NCBI GenBank assembly: GCA_036429605.1
Contig: JAVFKD010000015.1
Coordinates: forward strand, 953,421-1,017,420
Direction: 5' to 3'
DNA: 64,000 bases
DNA from: Cladobotryum mycophilum
Lineage: Eukaryota; Ascomycota; Sordariomycetes; Hypocreales; Hypocreaceae
Shown: positions 18,901-32,029 of the stretch, piece after piece
Numbering within the stretch: the stretch's first letter is position 1
Layout: every line of letters starts with the position of its first letter
Made by a program: the position numbers and the translations under genes
The notes under the pieces: model-generated
The model's database searches: none
What the model saw: only the letters and a program-made list of their open reading frames with translations
What the model was told of the DNA's origin: nothing

Positions 18901-21900
18901 CTATGGCGAGATAGTGAGCCATGTATTTGGATTAAGACAGTCATCAGATTTAAGGAAACTTACTTGAAAGCGCTGTTCATGTTGTAGACGTAAATCCTAG
19001 CCAAATTAAGAGACAACTCGGATGGGGTCAGCAGGTCCAGAGTTTTGAAGAAGTCATCACGAGGTTCGTTTCGTCCATTATAACACGTCGCATCTATAAA
19101 GAGTCCAAAGGGTTCATGCCATAATCTGCTCGCGATCTATATAACAAGTTAGTATTCCAACCCCCTTGGGTTATAAACTTGCTTTGAAAAGCTCTGAAAC
19201 AACAGATAACAGCCTGAGCGGAGTGATCCGAGAGAGAAAGCGTAGCGCATTGATGCCTTACCTTGAGGTAACAGTAGAGCATTGTGTCGTAGTCGATATT
19301 TTCAGTCTCGATATGGCGGAGAATGACACAAACAATGGAAAGTCCATCCTTTGACATTGTGAGTTATTATAAAAGCGCGAATAGTGTATTCGATTCTCAC
19401 CTTGCTTTCGCCACCATCGTACACCGCCCTCGATGTGAGGAAGGATTCGGTGCTTCGGAAAGCATTTCGAAGCATAAAATTTTGAAACTGGGAGTACACA
19501 GGTGGCGTATTGGTCGATATTGAAGGGCGATTCCACGATATGGCTAGTGGAGGAGGCCCAAGATTTGTGATTAGATTACGCAGCGGTTCCAAGACTGGTG
19601 ACCGGCCGCGAGGATGCTCCCCCGGCGAGCGAACATACTCCCTTCTCTCTCGTGAGGCAAGGGTTTGGCGTAGATGGTCCCAGTGGTCATATAGAAATCG
19701 GTGGAGAGCTACGCAGGAGCCAAAATCGACAACGTTGGTACTAGCACTGCTTTCGACGCTTTCGGGCGGCACCTTCTTCTGTGTAAGATTGGAGAAGGGC
19801 TAGTAGGGAAATGGACCTACCGATATTTCACGCAGAAAGCCCATTACAACATGGATATTCTGGACAAGGAAGAGATTGAGAGGAAACATATATGGTTCTT
19901 TTGTTCCAAACAAAACATTGTTTGCCAAGTTCTGGATAATCTTCGCAATGAGCAATAGGCCACGCCTCATTTCCTTTGACGGCGTTGTTTGAACCAATCC
20001 TTCGACATCTGGAGCTACTATTGCTGGACAGAAGAATCGGAGGAACACAAATGCTCCTACCGCTGTGTATTTTGCATTTGGGAAACGAGGCAGAACTGCA
20101 TCGTGTATCTAACATAAATATAAGCATCTCAGATAATACCATGAGATGTTCAGCATCAACTTACTATGCCGCAAATTTTCCTAAATGAGGCAGGTATACT
20201 TGGAGCGGATGCACATATATCGTCCATGAAGACTTTGGCAACAATTTGGAGTTGAAGTGCATTCTTATGTAGTTCCTCTGGAGTACTAACTCGGGCTGGG
20301 TCAAGTTCCAAGTCCAATTCCTGCGATGTCAGCATAAGCCTTTCTAGTACCTTATGAAGAGTGGTCTGGAGATAGGAAACCCCCTTCCATTTCGCGAAGA
20401 CTGAGAGCATCTTAGTCACAACACAGTTGCGACGTAGGATTTCTGCCTCGTTTTCTGTACACATATTAGTATAAGTGGCACGAGGGTCTGGAAAGAATTA
20501 AGCAATGATTATGTGACATACCAGTTTGTTCTATTTCAGCCTTGATGAGGGCTTCGAACAGCTCGAAAGTAAGACCACGCTGCTCAAAAACTGTCAGGAG
20601 GCATATAGTAAGCTCATCCACTTCAGTGCTTGGACAAATGGCACTCATTGAAACAGAAAGGGAAAGGTCTTTTGTGAGCAGCTTCATCCCGAAAGTTAGT
20701 CGCTATTTGTGGAAAGGTTGAAGGAGTGGGAGGGCGACGCACATCTAGAAGTTCCTCATATTTTTCATTCACCGCCGTATCTGTCAGGTTACTGAACTCT
20801 GTTCCCTGAACTAGTATGTTGTAAAGAACTTTAACAAACGCCGTCCGGATCTCAACATTGTCATGGTAGCCGATATTAAGAGAGTGCTTCAGACCGACAT
20901 CAATGTTTGCACTTAGCAGGTTCGAAAGTATGGTAATAGCTAGGTCTGAATTTGAGATGGTATCATCTCGTCCTATTAGACCTGAGGACGGCTCCGCACG
21001 GGCTGCCTCTGGCGCTTCGTGGTTCAAAAGAGAAAGAAAACGATTGAAGTAGGTATGAAACATCTGTGACTTCATTTCGCTCATGCCTGCGTCTGTTTGG
21101 CTGTCGGAGGGCTGCAGAGGCAATCGGAATGTGAGATCGGCCAGCGACCGCAGACAAGCTTTATCAAGATCTTTCTGAACTCTGGCGAAGTCATCTTGCC
21201 GTGAAATAGTTCCGCCATGGTCCAATTGTGGAGATCGAGGTCGATCTATCCAACCAAATGTATACTCGAGAAGCTGGTTCCTAATACGCACATCATCTCG
21301 AAGATTCAAGTGCTCCTTTCTTTTGGTTACAGCTTCACATAATTGGCATACTCGGATCTTCACGCGTAGGGTGTTTGCCGTATCAGTGATGCCATCAACG
21401 TATTTGGCAAAATTCAATGTCATTAGGCCAAGATGGACAGATGAAGCGGCACCCAGATGTAATGGGCTTTCAAGCCTTTCAACCAGTGTTTTGAGCAGTG
21501 ATGCAGCCTGCTCAGCAAAGATTATGTCGCTTCCTTGAGTATTATCTGCCGGTGCGAGCACCCCTGCAAATAAAACTTCTAATTCAGAGTCGAGAGCCTT
21601 AAACAGGGACTGGTAGAGGATGGGAGACACCTCACTTGACAAGATCTCCCTCATGGCCTCACGAACTCTCACGTTTACACAAGCCAGGAGTTTGATGCTC
21701 AGGCTAAGATAACGTGTGAGTAAAGATTCGTCGGACTGCTCAGACGATCGATCAATCCATCTCAAGTTGCCGAGCGCTGGCTCTTCTAAAATGATGGCCT
21801 GATCTGCTGAACAAATACCTCCTAGGGATGCCAGAAAACCGGAGAAGTTCCGCCATTCAGATAATAGCTTGTCATCGACAGCTTCGGTTGGCGATGTAGA

Positions 21901-24416
21901 GACCTCTTTGGCAAGATGGATCCACCTATCAAATGCCATTGCCCAAGCATTCAGAATCCCAGTAGTTGGGAATTGCATGAGACGTAGGAGGTTTCTTATT
22001 CTCTTTTGGAAAGCCACTAATCCGGTGAAGCGAAAAGCGGGAGATGCTATCTCCCGAAATATGTCTGCATTGCGAAGTACAGAGACAGATAACTTGGCCG
22101 ATTCAACAAATTTATTCACACATGAGCATTCTTCAAGGAATAAGCCGACACAAGATGTGACTAGCTGGCAGGTGTCGATATCAGCAGAACAAAGCGAAAT
22201 TAAAAGAGTGGTTTCGATTTTGGACGAAGCGGCTGCCACGTCGCCTACATCGTCGGGGATATCTGATAGTTCCTACGGCATAATTAACGCCTATGTTGGT
22301 GATATAGCCGCAGAAGTGAGAAATGAGTGTAACAAACCGGAATGTTCCTCAGGAGCGCCAAACGGGCTTTTAGATAATCGCGTAACGTGGTCAGCTCGGC
22401 ATCCTGTACCTGAAGAGCAATGTTTTCACAAAGACTAACAAGGAACTTGGAACTACAGGTACGTCAGCAACATCAGCACCACCTAGGGAGCTTTAACGCA
22501 CCTTTGAGTCCATAATTCCTTTCGAAGCTCATGTGATGCAGTGGTGTCCTGCTTGCTAAATGACCGTAAGGCTTCTGGGTGTTCTGAAAATAATCTTTCT
22601 GCAACACTTGTTGCAGCCTGGCGTATTGCCTTGTTTGACGACAAAACAGAGAGCAAGAATGGTTTGAGTAATCCAACAGCCAATGTTTGGTCAGATGATT
22701 CATCCAATAAGGATGCTGGAGAAGCATCGAGAAATTGAAGAATGCTACAGGTCATATTCGTAGCCTCAACTGCAAGTTCCTTTGATAGATCATCCGCCGT
22801 TACACTCGCGGCCTAATAGCTATTAACGCACTGCTTATCTTAAGTGTATGAGTTTTAACAAACCTGAAGCTGCGCCTGCATAAAAGGGAGCACTTTATTG
22901 AAGAGTGCACAATATCTATTGGCATCCGGCTCTCTAGCAAAATAGCAACAAGCTTGGATAATGGCAATTTTGTAACTATCCGGCGCTGAAGGCGAGATAC
23001 AGCTCCCAATGAGAGTGTCAACACAACCATCCAAGTTTAGGTGCGCTAAACTTATAAAAGCGGCTGTTATCATATTCTGTTCAAACTGAAACGAGGGAGG
23101 GGTTGTGGATGATTGACGAAAAACAGCAATTCTCAACTCATCCTGGACGTCCATGGCGTAACTAGCAAGAGCAGAATCGCTCTCGGCATTGAAATGACGA
23201 GCGGCGCGAAGCAGAGAAATGATACAATACCCCGCCTGCTCGTTGCCATTTCTCATGGATTTTCTTAGTGTATCCAAAAAGGAGACTTTCTTTATTACGT
23301 TGTTGCTTTTAGCCTCTCTCAGGTTACTGGCAACTTCAAAGACATCAGGCATTAAGAAAAGTAGAGTGGTCTGTAACGGATATAGGAAGGCTTTGCGGCG
23401 GCCATTGTCTGCGACAGTTTGACTCATATCAAAGAGCGTGTCTGCCCCTCCACCCAACCTCTTATGAAGACGATGAAGGCGAAGAAACTCCAAGGGATAG
23501 CGATCTATCCATCGGGCAATGAGCAGAGGTAGAGTAACTGACACAGTATTCTGATAAGATTTCCGAAAGTGAAGGTAGCTAGAACAAACCTCCTGTATAA
23601 CCATACCAAGTTTTGGCCCATCTACCCAGAAAAATGACAGAAGTCGCACTACTACCAGAGCAGCTCTTTCAGCTTCTTGCAAGGAGCTTGGGGGATCTGA
23701 ACTCGGGTCGACTATGATGGTAGTACGGATATTGTAGATGACACTTCTAAAATATTCAAACGCATGGGACCAACTGGATGCAGTGACATACTCCACAACA
23801 GTCTTGATGTGAATGTCAAGTTGCGTGAGATAGCCACGGAGATCATCATTATCGAACAACGTGTCTGGACTCTCATGTAACCGCTGTTCGGGCCGTGGCA
23901 CATTGATATTTTGTCTCGATGCTTGATCCAGGAGTGTTTCGGCGGGTAACATATAACTGTCGGGAATGGGCTCCAACAGACGATTCAAGACTTCGAAGAT
24001 GCGGACAACGAGCGTTTCGTCGAGCGGTGGAGGATGCTGAACATTATTTTCACGCCGTCGCTCCACCCAGCGAGCGGAGCAACAGTCGGCAGCCAAAGTA
24101 AGGACAAAGAGCTCCGAGGATAGGACGTGGTTCGGATGCGTGCGGACAGTGTTATATGGTTGTGCTAGATCTTCGAGGAGGCTAACAAGAGAATCGAGAA
24201 TAATATCCACGGATGTATTGCTGAGATTGACCAAGGCAGACCTGGTAATCCTCAGCACATCATCATCTTGGTTCTGGCGGCTAGATCCTGTCCGGTGAGG
24301 GAGCTGCACAAGATAATGTCAGTGGATTACGATTCTTCGCATTTGTCATTACACATATTTACTCTACTGGCCAGTCGGTCGACCAGACAGCCGACCAATG
24401 TGGAATCACCGTTCAT
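15984..24416 (-). CDS. Neurofibromin/IRA-type Ras GTPase-activating protein (14-15 exons)
   Basis: Negative regulator of Ras that stimulates GTP hydrolysis. My exon chain is 24416-24363, 24303-22864, 22812-22502, 22452-22338, 22272-20743, 20681-20522, 20454-20165, 20108-19821, 19778-19401, 19348-19262, 19136-18964, 18900-18224, 18165-16320, 16266-15984. Every junction is GT-AG and in phase, giving about 2,543 residues, the usual size for IRA proteins. A long helical N-terminus (1-1150) leads to the RasGAP domain (~1204-1400) with the arginine-finger motif LRRN (R1211 aligns with neurofibromin R1276) and FLRFFCPAIVAP (FLR 1322-1324). A Sec14-like segment (~1520-1640; DGLSIVCVILRHIE) and a PH-like segment (~1640-1760) follow, then a helical C-terminus. 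Introns are 42-125 nt. The last exon may instead splice at GAG/GTAAGA (16013), giving a different short tail. No frame break is seen. Confidence 0.93.
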
Positions 24417-24570
24417 TTCTGTAACATTAGTGAATCGCGGCGAGTAACCGTCCTATCGAAATGCCAAACTTAAAGATCGTGAGAACAGCATTTGGTTTCC
24501 CCTCGCGCACCGGGGAGTTTCTTGTATAAGTGTTAGACTAGTGTTAGACTTGAATGAAATCTTACATTAC
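24417..24570. promoter_or_regulatory. RasGAP 5' region and euchromatin/AT-rich border
   Basis: About 150 bp of ordinary composition lies upstream of the RasGAP start, including a doubled GTGTTAGACT motif (about 24530-24550). The sequence then becomes almost entirely A+T with repeats. The promoter must be very compact or extend into the AT-rich block. Confidence 0.6.
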
Positions 24571-24967
24571 TTGAATAGGTTTCATAAATAAAATATTTAT
24601 TGACGTAAAGTGTATTTAGTAATTGTATAATTTAATATTAGTAATTATACAGACTAATATACATTAATATTAGAATATTATAATATTACGTTTAAGCATT
24701 TGAGAAAGTATAAGATAATAAAAGTATAGGCAGGGCTATAAAATATTATTTTATTTATATTTTTATATATTTATTATTAGATTATGTAATAAGGTATAGG
24801 AATAGTAATAAGAATAATCCTAGCTTAAGAATACACTGGTTATAAAATAAAGTTAATATTATAAGCTGCTGGCTAACTCTAGACCTAAGTGTGTTTCTTA
24901 AAGCTTCCATTATGCCAAAAGCTCTAATTGTATTATAAAGATTAAAGTTCAAGCGGTTAATCCGACT

Positions 24968-24970
<3 letters not shown>

Positions 24971-25001
<31 letters not shown>
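24971..25001. repeat. (TA)n microsatellite
   Basis: An uninterrupted TA dinucleotide run of about 30 bp within the AT-rich block. Confidence 0.9.
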
Positions 25002-25006
<5 letters not shown>

Positions 25007-25414
25007 ATTATATATAATTATATTAAAATTATATTTTTAAAATTTAATATTAATGAATTACTAAGACTAATTAATATAAAAGCTTTAGTTTATATATATA
25101 TAATAATTTTAATATTTTAATATTATTTATTTGATAGTTTTAAAAGGCATTATTATTAATGTTAATATAATTAGTATACAGTCTAATACTTGAATGTTTA
25201 CACCTTGTGATTTTGCCTCTATTAGCAGTAACTACTTTAAGAGTCTAATATTACCTTATAATTCAAAAGTTTGTTTTAACATTTATAAGTAATAGTTTTT
25301 ATAACCTAACTAGCTAATAGTGCTTAATCTAAATCCTAGTTAGGTTATGTTATGTAGAACATTTAAGGGGTAGATTGTATATAAGTAAATTTAATATATT
25401 AGTTATATTTCCCC

Positions 25415-26210
25415 CTTAGGGGATAAGTCTTTGTAACTCGTTTAATTATATTAATTATTTAAATTTTAATTTGTTTTATTTAAAAAAAAAGTTTAAATCT
25501 TATAATTAAACTTAAACTTTTATTATTTAATTTATTTATTATTTATAATATAATTTAAATTACCTAAAGAATAAATTTTTTTTAATTCTAACTATTTTTT
25601 ATTATTTTTTATTTAGTTTTACGTTTAGCTTTAGTAGAATTTATATTTAGCTCTTTTACCTGAGTTCTCCTATTATAATGTTAGTAACTCGATTTAAGTT
25701 AGCTAAATGCTTTAATTACCTATTTAACTATTAAAATAATAACAGTCATAGTTATTAATTGTATACTATGAGTGTTTTATATATGATTTACTATTATAGA
25801 TAATTATAATATTAAGTATATAAGAAGGAATTTATTTATTTATAAGTGATTTTAAGGCTTTAAATACTTATAGAAGATTTAGTTTTCTAAAAACCTTTAT
25901 TTTTTAATTGATATAAATAAGTTTAGATTTAATTAGATTAATTACTTAAACTTTAATTTTAATAATATAATTAAAGTTTTTAATATAATAATTTAATAGC
26001 TTAGTTATTATTAAAAGATTTAAAAAGTATACTAAGGTCTAGAGTTAATTAATAGTTTATAATATTAATTTTATTTTATAATTAGTATAATCTTAAGATA
26101 GAATTATTTTTATTATATTTTATTATATTTTATTAAATAATTTAATAATAAATATACAAAAAACACAAGTACTAAATGCTATATTTACTATTTAACCATA
26201 AAATTAAAAA
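25415..26210 (+). repeat. Family A dispersed repeat, near full-length copy
   Basis: Starts with the CCCCCTTAGGGGATAAG edge followed by a TCTTTGTAACTCG motif, and ends near CTAAATGCTATATTTACTA. The same edges and order of internal blocks recur in both orientations at about 40740-41480, 45845-46210, 57355-57975 and 61200-61830, and as fragments elsewhere. A length near 0.8 kb, no coding potential and many dispersed copies suit solo LTRs, but I could not define TG..CA ends or target duplications. Confidence 0.65.
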
Positions 26211-27147
26211 CTATATATATATTATAAAAGAATAGTAACTTAAACGATTGGGTAAAAAGCTTATAAGGTCAGGTAGGGTCAATTATATTACAAGATTTAA
26301 GCTTAAAGAGTCTAAGAATTATACACTGTGATCCATGAACACAAGCCCATTGAGACCATAGTGTTATATAACGTACGCATACCTAACGCTCTGTCTAGCA
26401 ACCCCCTTATAATATATTTTTCTTAAAATATTTATTGTATAATTATATAATTAAAATACTAATTATATAATTATATATATTATTAATTTTAATAATTTTT
26501 CAAAGTATTATTTATAATAGTTAGTTATGATTAGTATAAATTTAATTTATTATATTTCAAAGGTTTTCTTTTTAATTAAAAATATAATTCTTTTTTTAAA
26601 AAAACAATAAGTCTTAATAACTTGTTTAATTATATTAGTTAATTATAATACATAGATTTACTCTTTTCTTATTAAAATCTAAATCTTATGTATTTTAATA
26701 AAATATCTATTATTTAATTCTTTTTTTGTTTAAATTATTTAATTCTTTTTAAATATTATAGCTAAACTTAAGGTTTTTTTTAAAATATAATTTAAATTAC
26801 TTAAATAATTAATGTTTTTTGTTTATTTTAATTGTTTTTTCTTACTTCTTACTTAGTCTTATTTTTAGTTTTAATAGAATTTACGTTTAGCTCCTTTACT
26901 TAAGTTAGTTTATTATTTTTTCTAGGTATAGTTAATAAATTAATTTAAGGTTAAATACTTAAATCATTTATTTAAATATTAACATAGTATAATTGTTAAC
27001 TATATTTTTATAGTATTATTGTATGTATGTAATTATTTATATAAATAAGTAACTATAATATTAAATATATAAAAAGGATTTTATTTATTTATACGTGATT
27101 TTAAGGCTTTAATTACTTATTAAAAGATTAGCTTTTAAAACCTATTA

Positions 27148-29019
27148 ACGTATTCCATAAGCGAGTGTGCCACACAAGCGAGTGTGCCACCCCTCACCAC
27201 CTCGTGTAGAAAAAAAACAAAGTCAGCCCTTAACACTTCTCAATCTATATTAAATATCTAGTTATTATAATAGTATTAAAAGAAGATAATCATATCTTTT
27301 ACTTAGTTATACTTTCTTACAGGTTCACACATTATGGCCAGTCTTGCTATACTTGCTATAGCGCGAAGCCTTCGTACGAGCAGACCCTCTTTGCCGCCCC
27401 TCCTGCTTAATTTGCTCATTTATATCCCTTTGATCCAATTGATCGATTCCTTCTTAAACAGTAAGTGTACCTCTAAGTCGTACGCGAGTCTTTTTTGCTC
27501 TGCGGCGCTTGCTTAATGCCTTATTTACTGTATAAAACTTAAAGACCTTTTCGTATAAAAGTACCATTTAATGTATAATTACTGTTATACCCTTTGTAAA
27601 TTGATTAATTATAGTTAATATTATAGTTAAAGAGCTATTTTAATAAGTAGAGATATAATTTTTTATATACTTTAACTATAAGGTAGCCTTATGCATGTTC
27701 TTTGGTGTTTTAGAGACTTAAGGTTATATAGGTTAAGGTAGTGTTTCCGGAGGTGTTGATGTTTATAACTCTATATTAAGCATTGAAAGAACACTTTATA
27801 GATTAAATAGTAATAGACTAGCTCTTTTAAAACCTCCTTTAATATTCTTCTCATTAATTATAGTAAAAAATATTATATAAAAAGTATAAAAGAACTTAAG
27901 CTTGCTAATATATGTAATATATATATGCATTAACTTCTCAATTTATTAACCGTATGCTTATTTTAATAGCCTAAAGTAATTAATATTTAATGGCTAAAGG
28001 AGATACAAGGAATAAGAAGATATATAGACTATAATAATCTTATGCTTTTTGTAATAAAGCTTAAATACTATTAAGTAATGGCTCTTATGGCTATTAAAGA
28101 TAAGTATTCGATAGATCCCTTTTATACAAGAAGCTATATAATAATCAAAATACTTAATCCAATCTAAGCCAATCTCATTAATAGTCTAGCCATTCTCTAT
28201 TATTATAATACACTAATCTACTAAAAGATTATACTTTTAATACCAATTCTTAAGATAATATTATATAATAAAAATAATAAATAATAATATTACCTAACCT
28301 ATTCTATTAATACCTTAGATCATAATTACCTATTCCTGATTACTAGGCTAAGATAATTTAGCCTTTATATAATCTTCTAAAGTTATAATTACTATGCCTA
28401 AAAAGATAATACCCATTATAAAGCCAGTCTCATTAAAATTATAAAAATCATCGTTAAGGACCCTATATTTAGCCTTAATATTCTATATAAGCTTAAACCA
28501 AGCGCTAATAAGTATTAGGTCTTTATATTTAGCTCTTTAATAATTATATTTATAAGCCTATTATATACAAAACTTTAGTTAGCGTTTAATAAAGTTTAAT
28601 ACCCAGTTTTTGCCAACTAGTAGCGCGTCGCGTACGCGCAGTAGATGATTAGCCATTTCTTCAATACCACACAATCTAAGAGGAAATGATCGCGCAGATA
28701 GGTCGATTATATACTTAAGTATAGCCTCTTCTTCTAATTCTATAAGATTCATCGAATTGGCTCTTGTATTGCATCGTAAAGGCTATCTAGCGCGACGCCG
28801 ACTTAAAGTCATACGATTAATGTTATAGATCTTTTCTACAGCTCTAAGACTTAAATCTAGGTCTTTTTTAAAAGCTTCAAGAGCTATAATAACTCTACTT
28901 TTATACGAAGGTAATGCCATTTAAGATTATTAAGGAATTTAACATATTGTAATAGAGGTAGATGTGGTGGTGGAGGGTGGCACACTCGCTTGTGTGGCAC
29001 ACTCGCTTATGGAATACGT
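27148..29019 (-). mobile_element. pogo/Fot1-like DNA transposon, copy 1 (subfamily II)
   Basis: A 1,872-bp element flanked by TA (27146-27147 and 29020-29021). Both ends begin ACGTATTCC when read inward, followed by two direct 17-bp units built on AAGCGAGTGTGCCAC. The transposase reads on minus from about 28920; its start MALPSYKSRV and a Psq-type helix-turn-helix are readable before stop codons break the frame. The catalytic motif reads FNETG, with the first Asp lost. A C-terminal zinc-knuckle remnant lies near 27330. A class II cut-and-paste element now dead through RIP-like mutation. Confidence 0.9.
28600..28920 (-). pseudogene. Transposase N-terminal remnant (pogo copy 1)
   Basis: ATG at 28920, about 45 codons of readable HTH_psq-like sequence (RVIIALEAFKKD..LSLRAVEKIYN), then stops. 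Homologous to the N-terminal frame in the copy at 35786-37646. Confidence 0.75.
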
Positions 29020-29674
29020 TATCTTATAGTTTATTATTTATTATTATAATAAATATATTATTTAATACTTGAATTTTTAGTATATTTATTATTAGATTAT
29101 TTAATAAAATATAATAAAAATAATAAAAATAATCTTATTTTAAAAACATACTAGTTATAAAATAAGATTAATATTATAAATTATTAATTAATTTTAAACC
29201 TTAGTATACTATAATACTAAAAACTTTAATTATATTATTAAAATTAAAATATAAGTAATTAATTAAATTAATTTTAAAGGTATTTATATTTTTTATATAA
29301 TATATTTACTATAATAATAAATAAAGTAAGAAATAAAGGTTTTCTTTTTAAAAAAGCTAAATTTTTTATATGTATTTAAAATCTTAAGATTATTTATATT
29401 TTATAAATAAATAAATAAAAATTTATTAATTATACTTACTATTACAATTATCTATAATAGTAAATTATATATATAGTTATATATGTATAATAATTTTATA
29501 AATTATATATATAATTAATAACTATAACTATTACTTAAACTATCAGAGTCATAAATACTAATTAAAAAGCATTTTATCCGTATTATTTTATTGATTAATT
29601 TAGTAAATTAACTAATAATTATTCTTAGTTTTATAGTATTATTTTAAATAAACCCTATTTTTATAAAAATAAAG

Positions 29675-30070
29675 AGTATTGCTATTCCGGCTATAATGTA
29701 TTGTTATTTAGGCTGTATTTTCTAAAATCTTTTTACGTTTAACCTAGTATAGTACTAGGCTTTTAAATCTTAGTTATAGCAGGGCTTATATTTAATTATA
29801 ATAATTATAGTGTATTTAATTGCTGTAGCCTAATTAAATGTTTTATAATAGCTATACTAGTTACTATAACTATATATAATAACTATTTATATTAGTTTTT
29901 TATATTAACTAATTTAGTTAGTTATTTATATTAGCTATTATAATTACCTGGTGTGTTTAGGTATTGTGGTTAGTTGTTGCTATTATAGTGTATGTAATTG
30001 ATTTATGGCGATGAAATGTGTTATAATTATAGCCTGAATAGTCGTATGTTATAGCCCGAATAGCAATACT
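29675..30070. repeat. Family B palindromic MITE-like element, complete copy
   Basis: About 396 bp. The left end AGTATTGCTATT is mirrored by AATAGCAATACT at the right end. Each end carries two imperfect 22-bp units (TATTGCTATTC-GGGCT type). The interior is partly self-complementary. It has no coding potential, so it is probably a non-autonomous DNA element. Confidence 0.7.
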
Positions 30071-31395
30071 TAAAATAAACTAGAAATAAACTTAATATAT
30101 TTTTAGCCCTGTTAAGGAATAAGTCTTTATGACTTATTAAATTATATTAAGTAATTATAATAAACATATTTAGCTTCATCTTATTCAAATCTAAATCTTA
30201 TATATTTTAATAAAAATACTTATTATTTAATTATATAATTAAAGTATCCCCCTTAGTAGACAGGTCTTTATAACTTGTTTAATTGTATTAGTTAATTATA
30301 ATAGACAGGTTTAGCCTCATCTTATCGAGATCTAGATCTTATATATTCTAATAAAACACTTCTTAATTGGTATTTACGACTCTAATAGCTTAAATAACAG
30401 TTACAGTTATTGATTATATATGTAATTTATGGGATTATTATATATATACGATTATATATATAAATAACTATAATATTAAATATAATTAAAGTTTTTTATA
30501 ATAATAGTTTAAAAAATATACTAAAGTTTAAAATTAACTAATAATTTATAGTATTAATTTTATTTGATAATTAATATATTCTTAAAATAAAAAAATCTAT
30601 ATTATTATTATTATGTTTTATTAAATAATTTAATAATAAATATATTAAAAATATAAATATTATATAATTATATTTATTATATAATTATAAAATAAAAAAT
30701 TATAAACTTAAGCTTTTATTATCTTATTTATATTTATATTATAATTCAAATTATTTAAATAAAATAAAAATTTTAAATTCTTTTTATTACTTTTTATCTT
30801 ATTTAATTTTTAGTTTTAGAAAAATCTATATTTAGTTCTTTTACTTAAGTTATTTTATGTAGTTTTTAATTTTCTGATTTAATAGTGAACATAGTATTCT
30901 AGTCCTTGTTTTTTTAGTATGTTAATTATTAAATTATCTGATAAGGTGTAGTGATAATAATAAGGACGATCCCGCCTCGAGGATACGCTGGCCATAAAAT
31001 AAGGTTAATACTATGTTAGGTTATTTTATTACTTTTTTAAAGTATAATTAATAACTTAATTTAAATTAGTTAAGTACTTTAGTTATTTATTTAAATATTA
31101 AAATAATAATAGTTATAGTTATTAATTATATATTATAAGTATATGTCTTATAGGGTTATTATATATACTTGATTATATATATATAAGTAATTGTAACATT
31201 AAGTGTGATTAATAAAAGTGTTATTCATCTATTTATAAGGTATAAGTGATTTTAAGGCTTTAACTACTTATAAATAATTTACTTTTTTAAGGTTTTTTTT
31301 AATTTAGTAGTTATAATAAAATAATTAAGGCTTTTAATATAATAATATAAAAAGATATTAAAGTTTAGAATTAGTTATTAGTTTATAATATTAAT

Positions 31396-32027
31396 TTTAG
31401 GAATTAATAGACAGGCCTGACCTTTTTAATACATAGGCATAACCTTATACAGGCATAACTTTTATAGTTTCTGATTGATTAAAAATTTCTTTATTAATGT
31501 ACCTTGAATTTTATTACTTTTACCTTAAGTATCTTAACCTTTATATAATAATCTAGGTTTTTACTTAAATAATCTAGATTATAAATTAATATTAATAGAG
31601 TATTAAAGTAAGACTAAATAATTAATAATTAATATTATTATTAATAATACATTTACTCAATAAATAAATTTTTAAGTATTATTTTAATGCCTGGTTAAGC
31701 TAATTCTATGTAGAGGTTATATAAGATTATATAGTAAATGGGTTTATTTTAATCAAAATAAACCTATATTATACCTTTTTTTTAAAAAATATAATCTATA
31801 ACTATAATCACAAATAATTATAACTTATAAAAAATTATAATAATTATAAGTTATTATATTTTTTTTACTTTAATTAATAAAAAGTCTTAGATTTCTTTTT
31901 AGTTATGTAATTAACTATTTAAAAGATTAGATTATTATTTTTTATAATAGCTTTAGTTATATAAATGTATTATACCTTAGAAATATATAATAATACTTTT
32001 ATAATATTCTTTATTTAAATTAACTTA
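31396..32027. repeat. Family C repeat, copy 1
   Basis: The opening stretch (31396-31500; GGAATTAATAGACAGG then TAATACATAGGCATAA) matches the stretch at 58030-58140 base for base apart from transitions. Both continue into AT-rich sequence with a small inverted repeat built on GGTTTATT. The far boundary is uncertain. Confidence 0.5.
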
Positions 32028-32029
32028 TA

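Larger units (their letters stand above)
24560..27147. repeat. AT-rich interval with family A repeat copies
   Basis: Mostly anonymous AT-rich sequence. The part at 24780-25170 reads as a minus-strand family A fragment, and 26580-27140 as a further degenerate plus-strand copy; a clear full copy lies at 25415-26210. Short, less mutated stretches such as 26330-26400 stand out but encode nothing recognisable. Confidence 0.5.
29022..32029. repeat. AT-rich interval with A, B and C repeats
   Basis: Holds a minus-strand family A fragment (about 29036-29500), a family B palindrome (29675-30070), further family A edges at about 30110 and 30250 (motif AGTCTTTATGACTTATTAAA and relatives), a plus fragment at 30890-31390 and a family C copy from about 31396. 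No gene is seen. Confidence 0.5.

Noticed and set aside
21869..22438. 189-codon forward frame
   Set aside because: Antisense to RasGAP exons 4-5; the coding strand carries conserved IRA-family sequence.
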